From DASUPK01 sp963800285 (GTDB lineage: Bacteria; Actinomycetota; Thermoleophilia; Solirubrobacterales; 70-9): DNA of 64,000 nt. The notes beneath the pieces are model-generated. The model was not told where the DNA came from. It ran no database searches and worked only from the letters and a program-made list of their open reading frames with translations. Positions 25,674 to 34,339 of the stretch are shown one piece after another (the first letter of the stretch is position 1; each line of letters starts with the position of its first letter). A program made the translations under genes and the position numbers. Location of the stretch: the NCBI GenBank assembly GCA_963800285.1, contig CAWDAL010000013.1:186001-250000 (forward strand), in the 5' to 3' direction.

Positions 25674-26146
25674 CCGGCGGCTGCGAGCGCGGCCCGGACC
25701 GCCAGCTCCGGCGCCTCCGCCTCGGCGATCCCGGTGTCGGTCCCCGCGCGGTTGCGAAGGGACCAGCTCTGCAGCGCGATCACCGGACGCTCGAGCCGTC
25801 GCGCCAAGGCGATCTCCGAGAGCGTCCCCCACTCGCCGCCGATCGCGATGACGGCGTCCCCCGATGCCACCACGGCGAGGTTCCGTGCGTGGCCGATCCC
25901 GGTGGCGACCACGTGCGTGACGTGAGGGTTGGCGTCGGCTGGATCGGTCGTCGGCAGCACGCCCACCACCGTCCCTCCCGCCTCGGCGGCCCCGCGTGAG
26001 GCCGCCTCCATGACGCCGGTCCGACCGCCGCAGACCAGCACCGCTCCCGCTTCGGCGATGCCGCGGCCGACCGCCTCCGCGTCCGTGAGGAGCTCCTCCG
26101 ATCCCGAGGACGAGCCGATCACCGAGATCTGGAGCGGGCGGCTCAT
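25664..26146 (-). CDS. LOG-like / TIGR00725 family protein (Rossmann fold)
   Basis: A 160-residue protein of the lysine-decarboxylase-like (LOG) superfamily. Motifs: ISVIGSSSGSEE at the start, CGGRTGVMEAASRGAAEAGG near residue 40, and AIGGEWGTLSEIALARRL near 105. The last corresponds to the PGGxGTxxE phosphoribohydrolase motif but reads IGGEWGT, so cytokinin-nucleotide hydrolase activity is uncertain. The ATG at 26146 overlaps the helicase stop by 4 bp, giving a folP-helicase-LOG unit. The 3' end overlaps that of the convergent GH15 gene by 10 bp. Confidence 0.8.
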   Translation of the reverse strand: MSRPLQISVIGSSSGSEELLTDAEAVGRGIAEAGAVLVCGGRTGVMEAASRGAAEAGGTVVGVLPTTDPADANPHVTHVVATGIGHARNLAVVASGDAVIAIGGEWGTLSEIALARRLERPVIALQSWSLRNRAGTDTGIAEAEAPELAVRAALAAAGQP

Positions 26147-28440
26147 GAGGCCTTGGCCTTCCCCTCCCTCAGCATGCGTCCCATCAGCTCGAGGGCGCCG
26201 CCCTTGTGGAGGTGCTCGTTCAGGTTCCCGCACTTCGGGCTCTGCACGCAGGAGGGACAGCCGTCGTCGCAGGGGCATTCCCGGATCAGCCGGTCGGCGT
26301 CGCCGACCAGGCGCTCGAACTCCTCGTAGCCGCGGCGGGTGATCCCGACGCCGCCGGGATGGCCGTCGTAGATGAAGATCGTCGGCGAGCCCGTCTGGTG
26401 GTGGATGTTGGTGGAGAGCCCGCCGATGTCCCAGCGATCGCACATCGCGATCAGCGGCAGCACCGCGATCTGACCGTGCTCCGAGGCATGCAGCGCGCCG
26501 AGCAGGACCTCGCTCGGCAGCGCCGCCGCCATCCGGTCGCCGATCACGTACCAGAGGGCCTGGGTGACGAAGTCCTGCTCGGGGAGATCGAGGGAGACGA
26601 TGTCGATCACCTTGTTGTCCCCGAGGCGCTTGCGCTGGTAGGCGATCACCTGCTCGGACACCGAGACCGTTCCGAAGCTGAGCTCGACGCCCAGCGCCCG
26701 CCGCTGCGTCTCGATCCCCTCGACGTAGACCTCGGTCTCCTTCTTCACCTGGGTGTAGTAATCGCCCTCGAAGGGCTTCACCATCGCGCGGCGGGACCCC
26801 ACATCGAGCTCGGCGACCTCGTAGGACCGGCCGAGGTGCAGGTAGATCGCGCCCGGGTGGACGGTGGAGAAGGCGCGCTCCGCCTCCACGTTGCCCAGCA
26901 TCTCGCCCGAGGTGGCATCGACCACAGCGACGCTGTCGGCCGACGCCGATCTCAGCGCGATCCGGCCCGCGACGAAGTCGCCGGTCCGAGTCAGGTAGCG
27001 ATCGCCCCGCCCGCGGCGCAGCTGGCCGGCGGTGACGAGCTGCTCGGCCCGATCCCGCCAGCCCTCGCCGAAGACCTCGTCGTCGCCCGGTCCCAGAGGG
27101 GCCTCATAGGCGGCCGCGAGCAGGTGCTGCAGCTGGATCTGCTCGGAGCGGTGGTCGAGGATCGCCGCCTCGACCGGGCGCTCGAGGAACTCGTCCGGGT
27201 GGCGGCAGAAGAACTGGTCGAGCGCGTCCTCGCCGGCCACGTAGACGGCGAGCCCCCTCCTCCGCCGCCCGGCGCGGCCCCACATCTGGCGCAGGCTGGC
27301 GACCGTCCCGGGGAAGTTCACGCAGATCGCCGCGTCGAGCTCGCCGACGTCGATCCCGAGCTCCAGCGCGTCGGTGGCGGCGACCGCGAGCAGGTCTCCC
27401 GACGCCAGCTGCGACTCGATCTCGCGGCGCTGCTGCGGTGTGTACCCGGCCCGGTAGGGTGCGATGCGGTCGGCGAGCGCCCGCTGCCCGCGCCTCGCCA
27501 GCTCGTCCGAGGCGAAGCGGTTGATCAGCTCGATCCCGCGCCGGCTGCGCATGAAGCAGATCGTCCGCACGCCGCGCGAGACGAGCTCCACCAGCAGGTC
27601 GGCCGCCTCGGACACCGGCGAGCGTCGCGTCATCGTGTGCTGCTCGATCACCGGCGGGTTCCACATCGCTATCTCACGCCCGGCCCGGGGGGCGCCGTCG
27701 TCGTCGAGCAGCTCGAACGGCATGCCGGTGAGCCGCTCGGCGAGCTCCTTCGGATTCGCGATCGTCGCCGAGGCCATCACGAGGCGAGGCTTCGCGCCGT
27801 ACAGGGTCGCCACCCGGCGCAGCCGCCGCAGCACGTTCCCCACGTGCGAGCCGAACACGCCCCGGTAGGTGTGCGCCTCGTCCACGACGACCCAGCCGAG
27901 GTTGGCGAGGAAGTCCCCCCAGCGCTTGTGGTGCGGCAGGACGCCGACGTTGAGCATGTCGGGATTGGTCAGCACGAGGTTCGCTCGCCGGCGGATGCTC
28001 GGCCGGTCCTCGCGCGGCGTGTCGCCGTCGTAGATCGCCTCGCGCAGCCCGGGCGGGCGCAGCTCGCCGAGCTTGCGGGCCTGATCCTGGGCCAGGGCCT
28101 TGGTCGGGTACAGATAGAAGGCGCGGCGCAACGGCTCCCGCGCGATCCCGTCGAGCACCGGCAGGTTGAAGGAGAGGGACTTCCCGGAGGCCGTCCCGCT
28201 GGTCAGGATCAGGTTCGACCGCCGGGCCGTCTCGTAGGCGGCGGCCTGGTGGGAGTAGAGCGATTCGACGCCGGCGCCCCGGAGTGCTTCGGCGAGCCCG
28301 GCATCGAGGTCGGGCGGCAGCCCGGTGAGCTTCGCCATCGTCGCCGGCTCGGCCGACTCCGCGACCAGGCGGCCGTCCTCGCGCGCAGGCCCCAGGGCGG
28401 GCTCCCAGGCCCCGCCCGCGACGGCAGTGCCGCTAGCCAA
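26143..28440 (-). CDS. MrfA-type DEAD/DEAH-box helicase with DUF1998 zinc domain
   Basis: A 765-residue superfamily 2 helicase. Q-like motif YSHQAAAYE, Walker A SGTASGKSLS, motif II VVDEAHTYRG, motif III MASATIANP, and C-terminal motifs ATDALELGIDVGELD and QMWGRAGRR are all visible. The C-terminal DUF1998-type region ends with four Cys (CPCDDGCPSCVQSPKC, about 720-735). Bacillus MrfA, of the same build, acts in repair of mitomycin C damage, and actinobacterial relatives exist. The start overlaps the folP stop by 8 bp. Confidence 0.88.
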   Translation of the reverse strand: MASGTAVAGGAWEPALGPAREDGRLVAESAEPATMAKLTGLPPDLDAGLAEALRGAGVESLYSHQAAAYETARRSNLILTSGTASGKSLSFNLPVLDGIAREPLRRAFYLYPTKALAQDQARKLGELRPPGLREAIYDGDTPREDRPSIRRRANLVLTNPDMLNVGVLPHHKRWGDFLANLGWVVVDEAHTYRGVFGSHVGNVLRRLRRVATLYGAKPRLVMASATIANPKELAERLTGMPFELLDDDGAPRAGREIAMWNPPVIEQHTMTRRSPVSEAADLLVELVSRGVRTICFMRSRRGIELINRFASDELARRGQRALADRIAPYRAGYTPQQRREIESQLASGDLLAVAATDALELGIDVGELDAAICVNFPGTVASLRQMWGRAGRRRRGLAVYVAGEDALDQFFCRHPDEFLERPVEAAILDHRSEQIQLQHLLAAAYEAPLGPGDDEVFGEGWRDRAEQLVTAGQLRRGRGDRYLTRTGDFVAGRIALRSASADSVAVVDATSGEMLGNVEAERAFSTVHPGAIYLHLGRSYEVAELDVGSRRAMVKPFEGDYYTQVKKETEVYVEGIETQRRALGVELSFGTVSVSEQVIAYQRKRLGDNKVIDIVSLDLPEQDFVTQALWYVIGDRMAAALPSEVLLGALHASEHGQIAVLPLIAMCDRWDIGGLSTNIHHQTGSPTIFIYDGHPGGVGITRRGYEEFERLVGDADRLIRECPCDDGCPSCVQSPKCGNLNEHLHKGGALELMGRMLREGKAKAS

Positions 28441-29290
28441 CCGGAGCTCCCGGCGACCGGATCGCGGCGGCGATCTTCATCGCCTGCAGCGCGCTCGCGT
28501 CGTGGAGGCGGAGGAGGTCCGCACCACCCTGGACCGCGAGCGCGGCCGCCGCGGCCGTGGCCCACTCCCGCTCGCTCGCCGGCAGGCGCGTCTCCCACGA
28601 TCCCGAGAGAACTGAGCCGAGGAAGTCCTTGCGCGAGAGAGAGACATAGAGGGGGTGGCCCAGCTCCCGGAGCTCGGGCAGCCGCCGCAGGATCTCGAGG
28701 TCGTGCGCCACCGACAGGTCGAAATCGAGGCCCGGATCGAGCGCGATCTGGTCCTGGGAGACGCCGATCTCGACTGCGGTCTCGACCCGAGCGCGGAACC
28801 ACTCCCGCAGGTGATCGACCGGGTCGTCGTAGGCCGGGGCGGGGCGGTCCTCACGAGGAGGCCCCTCGATGTGCATCAGCACCAGCCCGCAGCCCGACTC
28901 GGCGGCGAGGGCGAACATCTCGTCGGAGCCGCCGCCGATGTCGTTGATCGCCACGGCGCCCGCGTCGAGCGCCGCACGGGCCACCTCCGCCGAAAAGGTG
29001 TCGGCCGAGATCGGAAGCCCGGTGCGCTCGGCCAGGCCCTCCAGGGCAGGCATGAGCCTCGCGGCCTCCTCGCGTGGCGGCACCGGTGGGCCGCTCCGCG
29101 CGGCCACCGCTCCGACGTCGAGCATCTCGAAGCCTGCCTCGGCGAGCGCGATCCCGTCTCTGATCGCCTGCTCCGGGGTGCCGCTGCGCGCCCCCTCGAA
29201 CATCGAATCGTCGGTGACGTTCACGATCCCGACTCCGACGGGGCGATCGATGCCGATCCCGCGACCGCGGAGTTGCCAGACGGCAGCCAT
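28433..29290 (-). CDS. folP: Dihydropteroate synthase
   Basis: A 285-residue TIM-barrel enzyme joining p-aminobenzoate to dihydropterin pyrophosphate in folate synthesis. Motifs: GIVNVTDDSMFEGAR (the usual NVTPDSF is altered to NVTDDSM), DVGAVAARSG where most have GGESTRPG, INDIGGG, VLMHIEGPP, DPGLDFD, and YVSLSRKDFLG. The altered pterin-loop wording makes this a divergent FolP, so a related pterin-binding role cannot be excluded. It is first in a unit with the helicase and LOG-like gene. The ATG is at 29290; the divergent HAD gene starts 23 bp away. Confidence 0.8.
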   Translation of the reverse strand: MAAVWQLRGRGIGIDRPVGVGIVNVTDDSMFEGARSGTPEQAIRDGIALAEAGFEMLDVGAVAARSGPPVPPREEAARLMPALEGLAERTGLPISADTFSAEVARAALDAGAVAINDIGGGSDEMFALAAESGCGLVLMHIEGPPREDRPAPAYDDPVDHLREWFRARVETAVEIGVSQDQIALDPGLDFDLSVAHDLEILRRLPELRELGHPLYVSLSRKDFLGSVLSGSWETRLPASEREWATAAAAALAVQGGADLLRLHDASALQAMKIAAAIRSPGAPVG

Positions 29291-29312
29291 GGCCTCAGGT
29301 TACGGTTCGCGG

Positions 29313-30128
29313 ATGCCGCTCCGGTGCGTCTACACCGACCTCGACGGAACTCTCCTCGGAAGATGGGGATCCCTCTTCCGCGATGCCGAGGGCGAGTTCT
29401 CGATGCTCCAGGCCCGCGCCCTGGAGGCCTGTCACCGCGCCGACGTGGAGGTCGTGATCAAGTCGGGCCGCCGCGAGGCATCGGTGATGGAGGACGCCAA
29501 GCTGATCGGCTCGCGGTCCTACATCGCGGAGGTCGGCTGCATGGTCGTGATCGACGACGAGAAGACGCTCCTGATCGGCGACGCCGAGGTCGAGGAGGGC
29601 AAGACCCTCGCCGAGTCGATGGTCGACCGCGGGGTCCCGGATGAGCTCTTCGAGCACTTCTCGGGGCGCCTCGAGTGGCACAGCCCCTGGCACCGCCAGC
29701 GCGAGCTCTCGCTGCTCTTCCGGGGCACGGTGGACGTGGACGAGGCGAACCGACTGCTGGCCGAGCGCGGCCACACCGGGCTCAAGCTGATCGACAACGG
29801 CGCGATCTTCGCTCCGATGGAGGGAATCGACGGCCCGGCCCATGCCTACCACCTGCTCCCGGAGACGGCGAGCAAGGCGCGGGCGGTTGCCTTCCACCAA
29901 CAGGTGCGCGGCTACGCGCCGGAGGAGTGCATCGCGATCGGCGACTCCGTCGAGGATCTCGAGGTCGCGGCTGAGGTCGGCCGCTTCTTCGTCCCCGCCA
30001 ACGGCCCCGAGCGCGATCCCGCCCTGCGCGAAGCGATCGCCGGCCGCCCCAACGTCACCGTCACCGAGGGATCCATGGGCGACGGCGTGTACGAGGCGAT
30101 CGTCTCTACGCTGGCGGGCGCTAGATGA
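29313..30128 (+). CDS. HAD-superfamily phosphatase (Cof / mannosyl-3-phosphoglycerate phosphatase type)
   Basis: A 271-residue HAD hydrolase. Motif I is VYTDLDGTLLG (residues 6-16), and motif IV is IAIGDSVEDLEVAAEVG near 210. A large cap of the C2 type lies between, as in sugar-phosphate phosphatases such as MpgP. The start ATG at 29313 is where homology begins. The substrate is not determinable. Its stop lies in the left arm of an inverted repeat (30124-30184) before the next gene. Confidence 0.75.
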   Translation: MPLRCVYTDLDGTLLGRWGSLFRDAEGEFSMLQARALEACHRADVEVVIKSGRREASVMEDAKLIGSRSYIAEVGCMVVIDDEKTLLIGDAEVEEGKTLAESMVDRGVPDELFEHFSGRLEWHSPWHRQRELSLLFRGTVDVDEANRLLAERGHTGLKLIDNGAIFAPMEGIDGPAHAYHLLPETASKARAVAFHQQVRGYAPEECIAIGDSVEDLEVAAEVGRFFVPANGPERDPALREAIAGRPNVTVTEGSMGDGVYEAIVSTLAGAR

Positions 30129-30184
30129 CCGACTCCGAATCCCCGCACGCCCGGATGACGAACGCTGATTCGGACTCGGTCATC
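30124..30184. repeat. 18-bp inverted repeat between the HAD and SRPBCC genes
   Basis: Left arm 30124-30141 (GATGACCGACTCCGAATC) and right arm 30167-30184 pair at 17 of 18 positions around a 25-nt loop. The left arm covers the HAD stop codon, and the right arm ends 2 nt before the SRPBCC ATG, where no Shine-Dalgarno is visible. No T-tract follows. It may be a terminator, a translation-controlling stem or an operator pair. Confidence 0.5.
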
Positions 30185-30186
30185 TG

Positions 30187-30624
30187 ATGCGGACTATCCA
30201 TGTCAGCCGAACGATCGCCGGCCCGCCCGAGCCGATCTTCGATCTGCTCGCCGATCACGCGAATTACGACCGGTTCCGCCCGATCCACGGCTCGGAGCTG
30301 GTTCGCGAGGGCACCCCGGCGCCGAACGGACTGGGAGCGTTGCGCCGCATCAAGGTCCGGCCGCTCACCTTCGACGAGGAGATCACGGCCTACGAGCGGC
30401 CGTCCCGCCTCGACTACCTGATCGTGGAGCTCAACGTCCCGTTCCACCACGACGGCGGCTCGATCACGCTCACTCCCGAGGGCGACGCGACCCGGGTCGA
30501 CTGGCGATCGAGCTTCAGCGTCCCGACGCCGGTCGTGGGCGGCCTGGAGGAGCTGGTCTGGCAGCCGGTCCTGGCCCGCGGCTTCCGCCGCGTCCTCGAG
30601 GACGTCGAGCGGATGCTCGCCTAA
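30187..30624 (+). CDS. SRPBCC (START-like) family protein
   Basis: A 145-residue single helix-grip domain. It starts with the typical strand MRTIHVSRTIAGPPEPIFDL and ends with the long C-terminal helix (LEELVWQPVLARGFRRVLED). Such domains bind hydrophobic ligands (polyketide cyclase or lipid-transfer types). There is no catalytic signature, so the ligand is unknown. Its stop overlaps that of the convergent clpP. Confidence 0.75.
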   Translation: MRTIHVSRTIAGPPEPIFDLLADHANYDRFRPIHGSELVREGTPAPNGLGALRRIKVRPLTFDEEITAYERPSRLDYLIVELNVPFHHDGGSITLTPEGDATRVDWRSSFSVPTPVVGGLEELVWQPVLARGFRRVLEDVERMLA

Positions 30625-31247
30625 TTGCCGTTCTGCGCGCCGAACCCGGTGCGCCGCTGCTCCAGCTCCCGCTGCTCGATCACCCGGTCGATCAGCCCGT
30701 ACTCGGCCGCCTCGTCGGCTTTGAAGAAGCGGTCGCGGTCCATGTCCTCGTGCACCTGCTTCTTCGACTTGCCGGAGTGCTTCGCGTAGATCGCGTCGAG
30801 CCGGTCGCGGAGGTCGAGCGTCTCCCGGGCGTGGATCTCGATGTCCGAGGCGACGCCCTCGAAGCCGCCGCTCGGCTGGTGGATGAGGATCCTGGAGTTC
30901 GGCAGCGCCATCCGCTTGCCCTTCGCTCCGCCGGCGAGCAGCATCGCTCCCATCGACATCGCGATGCCGTAACAGATGGTCCGCACGTCAGGCTTGACGA
31001 ACTGCATGGCGTCGTAGATCGCCATGCCCGAGTAGACGACCCCGCCGGGCGAGTTGATGTAGAGCGAGATGTCCTTGTCGGGGTCCTCTGACTCGAGATG
31101 GATGATCTGGGCGACGATCAGGTTCGCGACCTGGTCGTCGATCGCCGACCCGAGGAAGACGACGCGCTCCCCGAGGAGCCGCGAGTAGATGTCGAACGAC
31201 CGCTCGCCGCGGACGCTCTGCTCGACCACCATCGGGACCATCGGCAT
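30621..31247 (-). CDS. clpP: ATP-dependent Clp protease proteolytic subunit
   Basis: A 208-residue serine protease subunit. The triad is visible: Ser98 in GIAMSMGAMLL, His123 in ILIHQPSGG and Asp172 in MDRDRFF. The YINSPGG oxyanion segment is at residue 63-69. The tetradecamer degrades proteins unfolded by ClpC or ClpX. The serine-loop wording IAMSMGA differs from the common QAASMGA, seen in one of the two ClpP paralogues of many actinobacteria. CAGGAGGT 6 nt before the ATG confirms the start. No clpX or second clpP is in the window. Confidence 0.92.
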   Translation of the reverse strand: MPMVPMVVEQSVRGERSFDIYSRLLGERVVFLGSAIDDQVANLIVAQIIHLESEDPDKDISLYINSPGGVVYSGMAIYDAMQFVKPDVRTICYGIAMSMGAMLLAGGAKGKRMALPNSRILIHQPSGGFEGVASDIEIHARETLDLRDRLDAIYAKHSGKSKKQVHEDMDRDRFFKADEAAEYGLIDRVIEQRELEQRRTGFGAQNGN

Positions 31248-31309
31248 CTGGCGACCTCCTGAGGTTATGCAACCTGGTGGTTGCGGGATCTACGGTAGCA
31301 TAGGCAACC

Positions 31310-32073
31310 ATGAAGTTGCGAGATAGGACGGACGTGGACGAGGGCACGCCCTGGGTCGAGCGCGAGACCATGGTCGAGGCCAGCCCGGAGGAGGTCTGGG
31401 AGGCTCTCACCGACGAGGACCGCCTCGAGGAGTGGATGGCGCCGGACGTCGAGCTCGACCCCTTCGAGGGTGGCGAGATCGCGGTCCGCGACGGAGACGA
31501 CTTCCGCACCGGAACCGTCGAGACCATGGAGGAGGGCGAGCGGTTCGCCTTCACCTGGTCGCGGCCCGGCGAGGGCGAGAGCTTCGTCGAGTTCACGATC
31601 GAGGCGCTGCCGGGTGGCAGCCGCGTGACAGTGGTCGAGACTCCGATCGGGCCTACGGCGATCGCCATTGGCGGCTGGGGCTCGCGCCTGGCTCGCCTGA
31701 GTCACGTCAATGAGATTCGCACTGGTCGCTTGAGGGCACCGCCGCACCGACACGTCGACGCGGTCTTCGGCGCGCTCGCCGACCCGACCCGCCGGCGAGT
31801 GGTCGAGACCCTGGCCCGCGGCGGCACCGTCACGGCGAGCGGTCTGGCGAACCAGCTGCCGATCACCCGCCAGGCCGTCGCCAAGCACCTCTCCGCCTTC
31901 ACGGCGCCGAGCTCGTCAGCGCCTCGAAGATCGGCCGCGAGACGCACTACAAGCTTCGCCCCCAGCCGCTCGACGAGGCGGCGCACTGGATTCAGATGGT
32001 GAGCGCCGAGTGGGATGACCGGCTCGAGGCCCTGCGGCGCTCGCTCGAGAAGCGGAGGGCTGGGTCACAGTAG
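31310..32073 (+). CDS. AHSA1-like SRPBCC domain fused to ArsR-type regulator, one-base frameshift
   Basis: Residues 1-135 are an AHSA1-like SRPBCC domain (WVERETMVEASPEEVWEAL, FAFTWSRPGEGESFVEFTI). From about 145 an ArsR winged helix follows (VDAVFGALADPTRRRVVETL, LANQLPITRQAVAKHLSA). After KHLSA the frame shifts by -1 at about 31896; the other frame supplies the expected end (GAELVSASKIGRETHYKL...SLEKRRAG) with its stop at 32073. Adding one C to the CC at 31896-31897 restores SALHGAELVS. The order sensor-then-regulator in one chain is unusual but known in actinobacteria. It lies 9 bp before the DtxR-like gene. Confidence 0.75.
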
Positions 32074-32082
32074 GATCGATCG

Positions 32083-32790
32083 ATGGCTCAGGCCACGATC
32101 GCGGAGGAGGAGTACCTGCAGACGATGTTCTGGCTGGAGGAGGCCGGCCTGCAGATCAACGGGGCGAATATCGCCCGCGCGATGCAGCTCTCGCCGCCGA
32201 CGGTCCACGAGATGATCGGCCGGCTCGAGGGTGACGGCTACGTGGAGCGGGCCGACGACAAGTCGCTCACCTTCACCGAGCGCGGCCGTGGCGAGGCGCA
32301 GGCCATCGTCCGCCGCCATCGCCTGATCGAGCGCTTTCTCACCGACGTGCTCGGCATCCCGTGGGACGAGGTCCACGAGGAGGCGGAGCGGCTGGAGCAC
32401 GCGATGTCCCCCGTCCTCGAGGAGCGGATGCTCGCGGCGATCGGCGACGCGAAGACCTGCCCACACGGCCACCCGATCGTCGAGGGTGCCCGCGAGGAGG
32501 GTGTGCTGCTCGCCGACGTGGAGCCGGAGGCCGACGTCGTCATCCTGCGCTTCGAGAACGAGGCCGAGGAGATCCTCCACTACCTGAAGGACACCGGCCT
32601 CCATCCGGGCCTGACGGGGAAGCTGCAGAGCTCCGATGACGACGAGGTGGTGGTGAGCTCCGACGAGGGGCAGCACGCCGTCTCCAAGAGCGTCGCGGAG
32701 ACAGTCTCGGTCCGGGCCGACCCGGCACCGGATCCGCGGCCACCGCTCCCGGAGCAGCTGGTGATCAGCTCCGATCGCTACGGCCGCTGA
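32083..32790 (+). CDS. DtxR/MntR-family metal-dependent transcriptional regulator
   Basis: A 235-residue regulator. The N-terminal winged helix (EEEYLQTMFWLEEAG, PPTVHEMIGRLEGDGYVERA) and the metal-binding/dimerisation region (RRHRLIERFLTDVLGIPWDE, HEEAERLEHAMSP, CPHGHPI) match DtxR/IdeR. The C-terminal 90 residues hold an SH3/FeoA-like part and a Pro-rich tail. It should repress iron or manganese genes when the metal is bound; no such genes are adjacent. Starts 9 bp after the SRPBCC-ArsR gene, so the two may be co-transcribed. Confidence 0.85.
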   Translation: MAQATIAEEEYLQTMFWLEEAGLQINGANIARAMQLSPPTVHEMIGRLEGDGYVERADDKSLTFTERGRGEAQAIVRRHRLIERFLTDVLGIPWDEVHEEAERLEHAMSPVLEERMLAAIGDAKTCPHGHPIVEGAREEGVLLADVEPEADVVILRFENEAEEILHYLKDTGLHPGLTGKLQSSDDDEVVVSSDEGQHAVSKSVAETVSVRADPAPDPRPPLPEQLVISSDRYGR

Positions 32791-32893
32791 TCTTTACCGG
32801 CTGTTAGCTCCAGCTTCAGGTAGGTGACGGAGACTCCTTTCCGCGCTCAATCGAGCCCAGTCGAGTAAGTCACCCAACCGATGGGGGAAAGGT

Positions 32894-33073
32894 ATGGAAG
32901 CGAGCACGAAGACCTTGATCACCGACCGCAACATCGCCGAGCGCAGGCTGGTCGCAATCGCTCGGGCGATCGAGGCGCACCGCTCAGAGCAGCGCCGCAA
33001 GCCCTACCCGACCCGCGCCGAGGACCTCAATCTGTACAGGCGCGCCCAGGAGATCCTGGGCCACCGGATCTAG
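32894..33073 (+). CDS. Small basic protein of unknown function
   Basis: A 59-residue, Arg- and Ala-rich, largely helical protein (MEASTKTLITDRNIAERRLV ... AQEILGHRI). GGGGAAAGG 1-9 nt before the ATG is a usable ribosome-binding site. The reading frame and codon use look genuine. No membrane segment or signal peptide. Its end overlaps the convergent aminotransferase end by 4 bp, the same stop-overlap spacing seen elsewhere in the window. Confidence 0.5.
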   Translation: MEASTKTLITDRNIAERRLVAIARAIEAHRSEQRRKPYPTRAEDLNLYRRAQEILGHRI

Positions 33074-34275
33074 GCGGCGGCCTCCGCGCTGGACGCACCG
33101 GCGCGGAGCCGCTCGAGGGCCCGCGCGAGGCGCTGGACTCCCTCGTCGACGTCCGCGGCTGGGACAGGCGCGAACGAGAGCCGCAGGCTCGACGAGCCGC
33201 CCTCGAGCATGAAGTCGGGCCCGGCGACGAAGGTCACGCCCTCCAGCTTGGCCTCCGCGAGGAGAGCCTTGCTGTCGACGTCGTCCTTGAGGTCGAGCCA
33301 GAGGAAGTAGCCACCCGCCGGCACCACGAACTCCGCCTCGGGGATGTGCTCATTGAGCGCCTCGACGAGCGCGTCCCGCCGCTCGCGAAGCGCTGTGTTC
33401 ACGACCTTGAGGTTCGCGTCGAGCCCGCCCGAGCGGCAGAGCTCGAAGACGATCGACTCGGCGAGCATGTTCGGCGAGATGTAGGTCTCGTTGGCGCGCT
33501 TGGCGAGCACCGCGATCTGGTCCTCGGGACCAACCAGGTATCCGACCCGTACCCCCGGGCTGACCGACTTCGAGAACGACGAGGCGTGGATCACGCGATC
33601 CGCTCCGTCCATGTCCAGCATCGTCTCCGCTCGCGTCTCGTCGAACGAGATCAGGCGGTATGGGTCGTCCTCGAACAGCGTGAAGCCGTGATCGGCCGCG
33701 AGCTGAACGAGGGCCTCGCGCTTCTCCAGCGAGAGCGTGCAGCCCGCCGGATTGTGGAAGTTCGGGATGACATGGGCCATAGCAACCTGACCGTGGCCGC
33801 ACGCCGACTCCACCGCAGCGGGGTCGACGCCGTCTGACTCCAGCTGCGCTCCGATCAGCTCCGCGCCGGCCTGCTGGAGCAGGAGCAGGGTGCGGTCGTA
33901 GGTGGGCTGCTCGATGACCACCCGGTCCCCCTCGGAGACCAGGTGGCGGAAGAGAAGGGCGGCGCCCTCCATGGACCCGTTGGTGACCATGACCTGCTCG
34001 GGCTTCACGCCGTGGAGCTCGGCGATCCACTCGCAGAGGCCCGGATGCCCCCGGCCCGTGCCGTAGCTGAGCGCCTTCTCCCAGTCGGATTCGAGGGCGT
34101 GCGCGGACGCTTCGCGCACGGCATCGTGCGGAAGGATGTCGGCGCTGGGGGCGCCGCGAGCGAAGCTGATCGTCCGTTCGGCCACTGGCGCATCGAGTAT
34201 ACGAACGGTGCGATACTCAGCCGCGCGGGGGATGAAGGCCGCGGATGCGTGAAGGAGAGGGGACCTCGGAGCCAT
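33070..34275 (-). CDS. PLP-dependent class I/II aminotransferase (MocR/2-aminoadipate type)
   Basis: A fold-type I aminotransferase of 401 residues. Visible landmarks: ISFARGAPSADILP at the start, YGTGRGHPGLCEWIAE, VTNGSMEGAALLF, VIPNFHNPAGCTLS (cofactor Asn/Pro region), LFEDDPYRL (Asp binding the pyridine N), Lys in HASSFSKSVSPGVRVGY, and the Arg of SSLRLSFAP that binds the substrate carboxylate. The closest group is 2-aminoadipate/branched-chain aminotransferases. The ATG at 34275 has GGGAGGG 7 nt upstream; an earlier Met would run into the divergent gene. That ribosome-binding site lies in a hairpin (34281-34300). Confidence 0.87.
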   Translation of the reverse strand: MAPRSPLLHASAAFIPRAAEYRTVRILDAPVAERTISFARGAPSADILPHDAVREASAHALESDWEKALSYGTGRGHPGLCEWIAELHGVKPEQVMVTNGSMEGAALLFRHLVSEGDRVVIEQPTYDRTLLLLQQAGAELIGAQLESDGVDPAAVESACGHGQVAMAHVIPNFHNPAGCTLSLEKREALVQLAADHGFTLFEDDPYRLISFDETRAETMLDMDGADRVIHASSFSKSVSPGVRVGYLVGPEDQIAVLAKRANETYISPNMLAESIVFELCRSGGLDANLKVVNTALRERRDALVEALNEHIPEAEFVVPAGGYFLWLDLKDDVDSKALLAEAKLEGVTFVAGPDFMLEGGSSSLRLSFAPVPAADVDEGVQRLARALERLRAGASSAEAAA

Positions 34276-34280
34276 GGATG

Positions 34281-34300
34281 CCCTCCCAACCGGGGGAGGG
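34281..34300 (-). promoter_or_regulatory. Hairpin that would cover the aminotransferase ribosome-binding site
   Basis: In the minus-strand transcript CCCTCCC pairs perfectly with GGGAGGG around a 6-nt loop. GGGAGGG is the Shine-Dalgarno of the ATG at 34275, so the stem would hide it. An RNA switch or plain low expression are both possible. Confidence 0.4.
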
Positions 34301-34339
34301 TCATCCGCAGCGCCCGATGCGTTGGCAATACTGTGCTCG

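Noticed and set aside
25275..25999. Continuation of the first GH15-like frame to 25999
   Set aside because: After about 25280 the frame is Arg/Gly/Pro shadow sequence running antisense to the LOG-like gene; the family sequence continues in the next frame to 25673.
26206..28947. 913-codon plus-strand frame opposite the MrfA-type helicase
   Set aside because: Typical high-GC antisense shadow; the helicase on the minus strand has all expected motifs.
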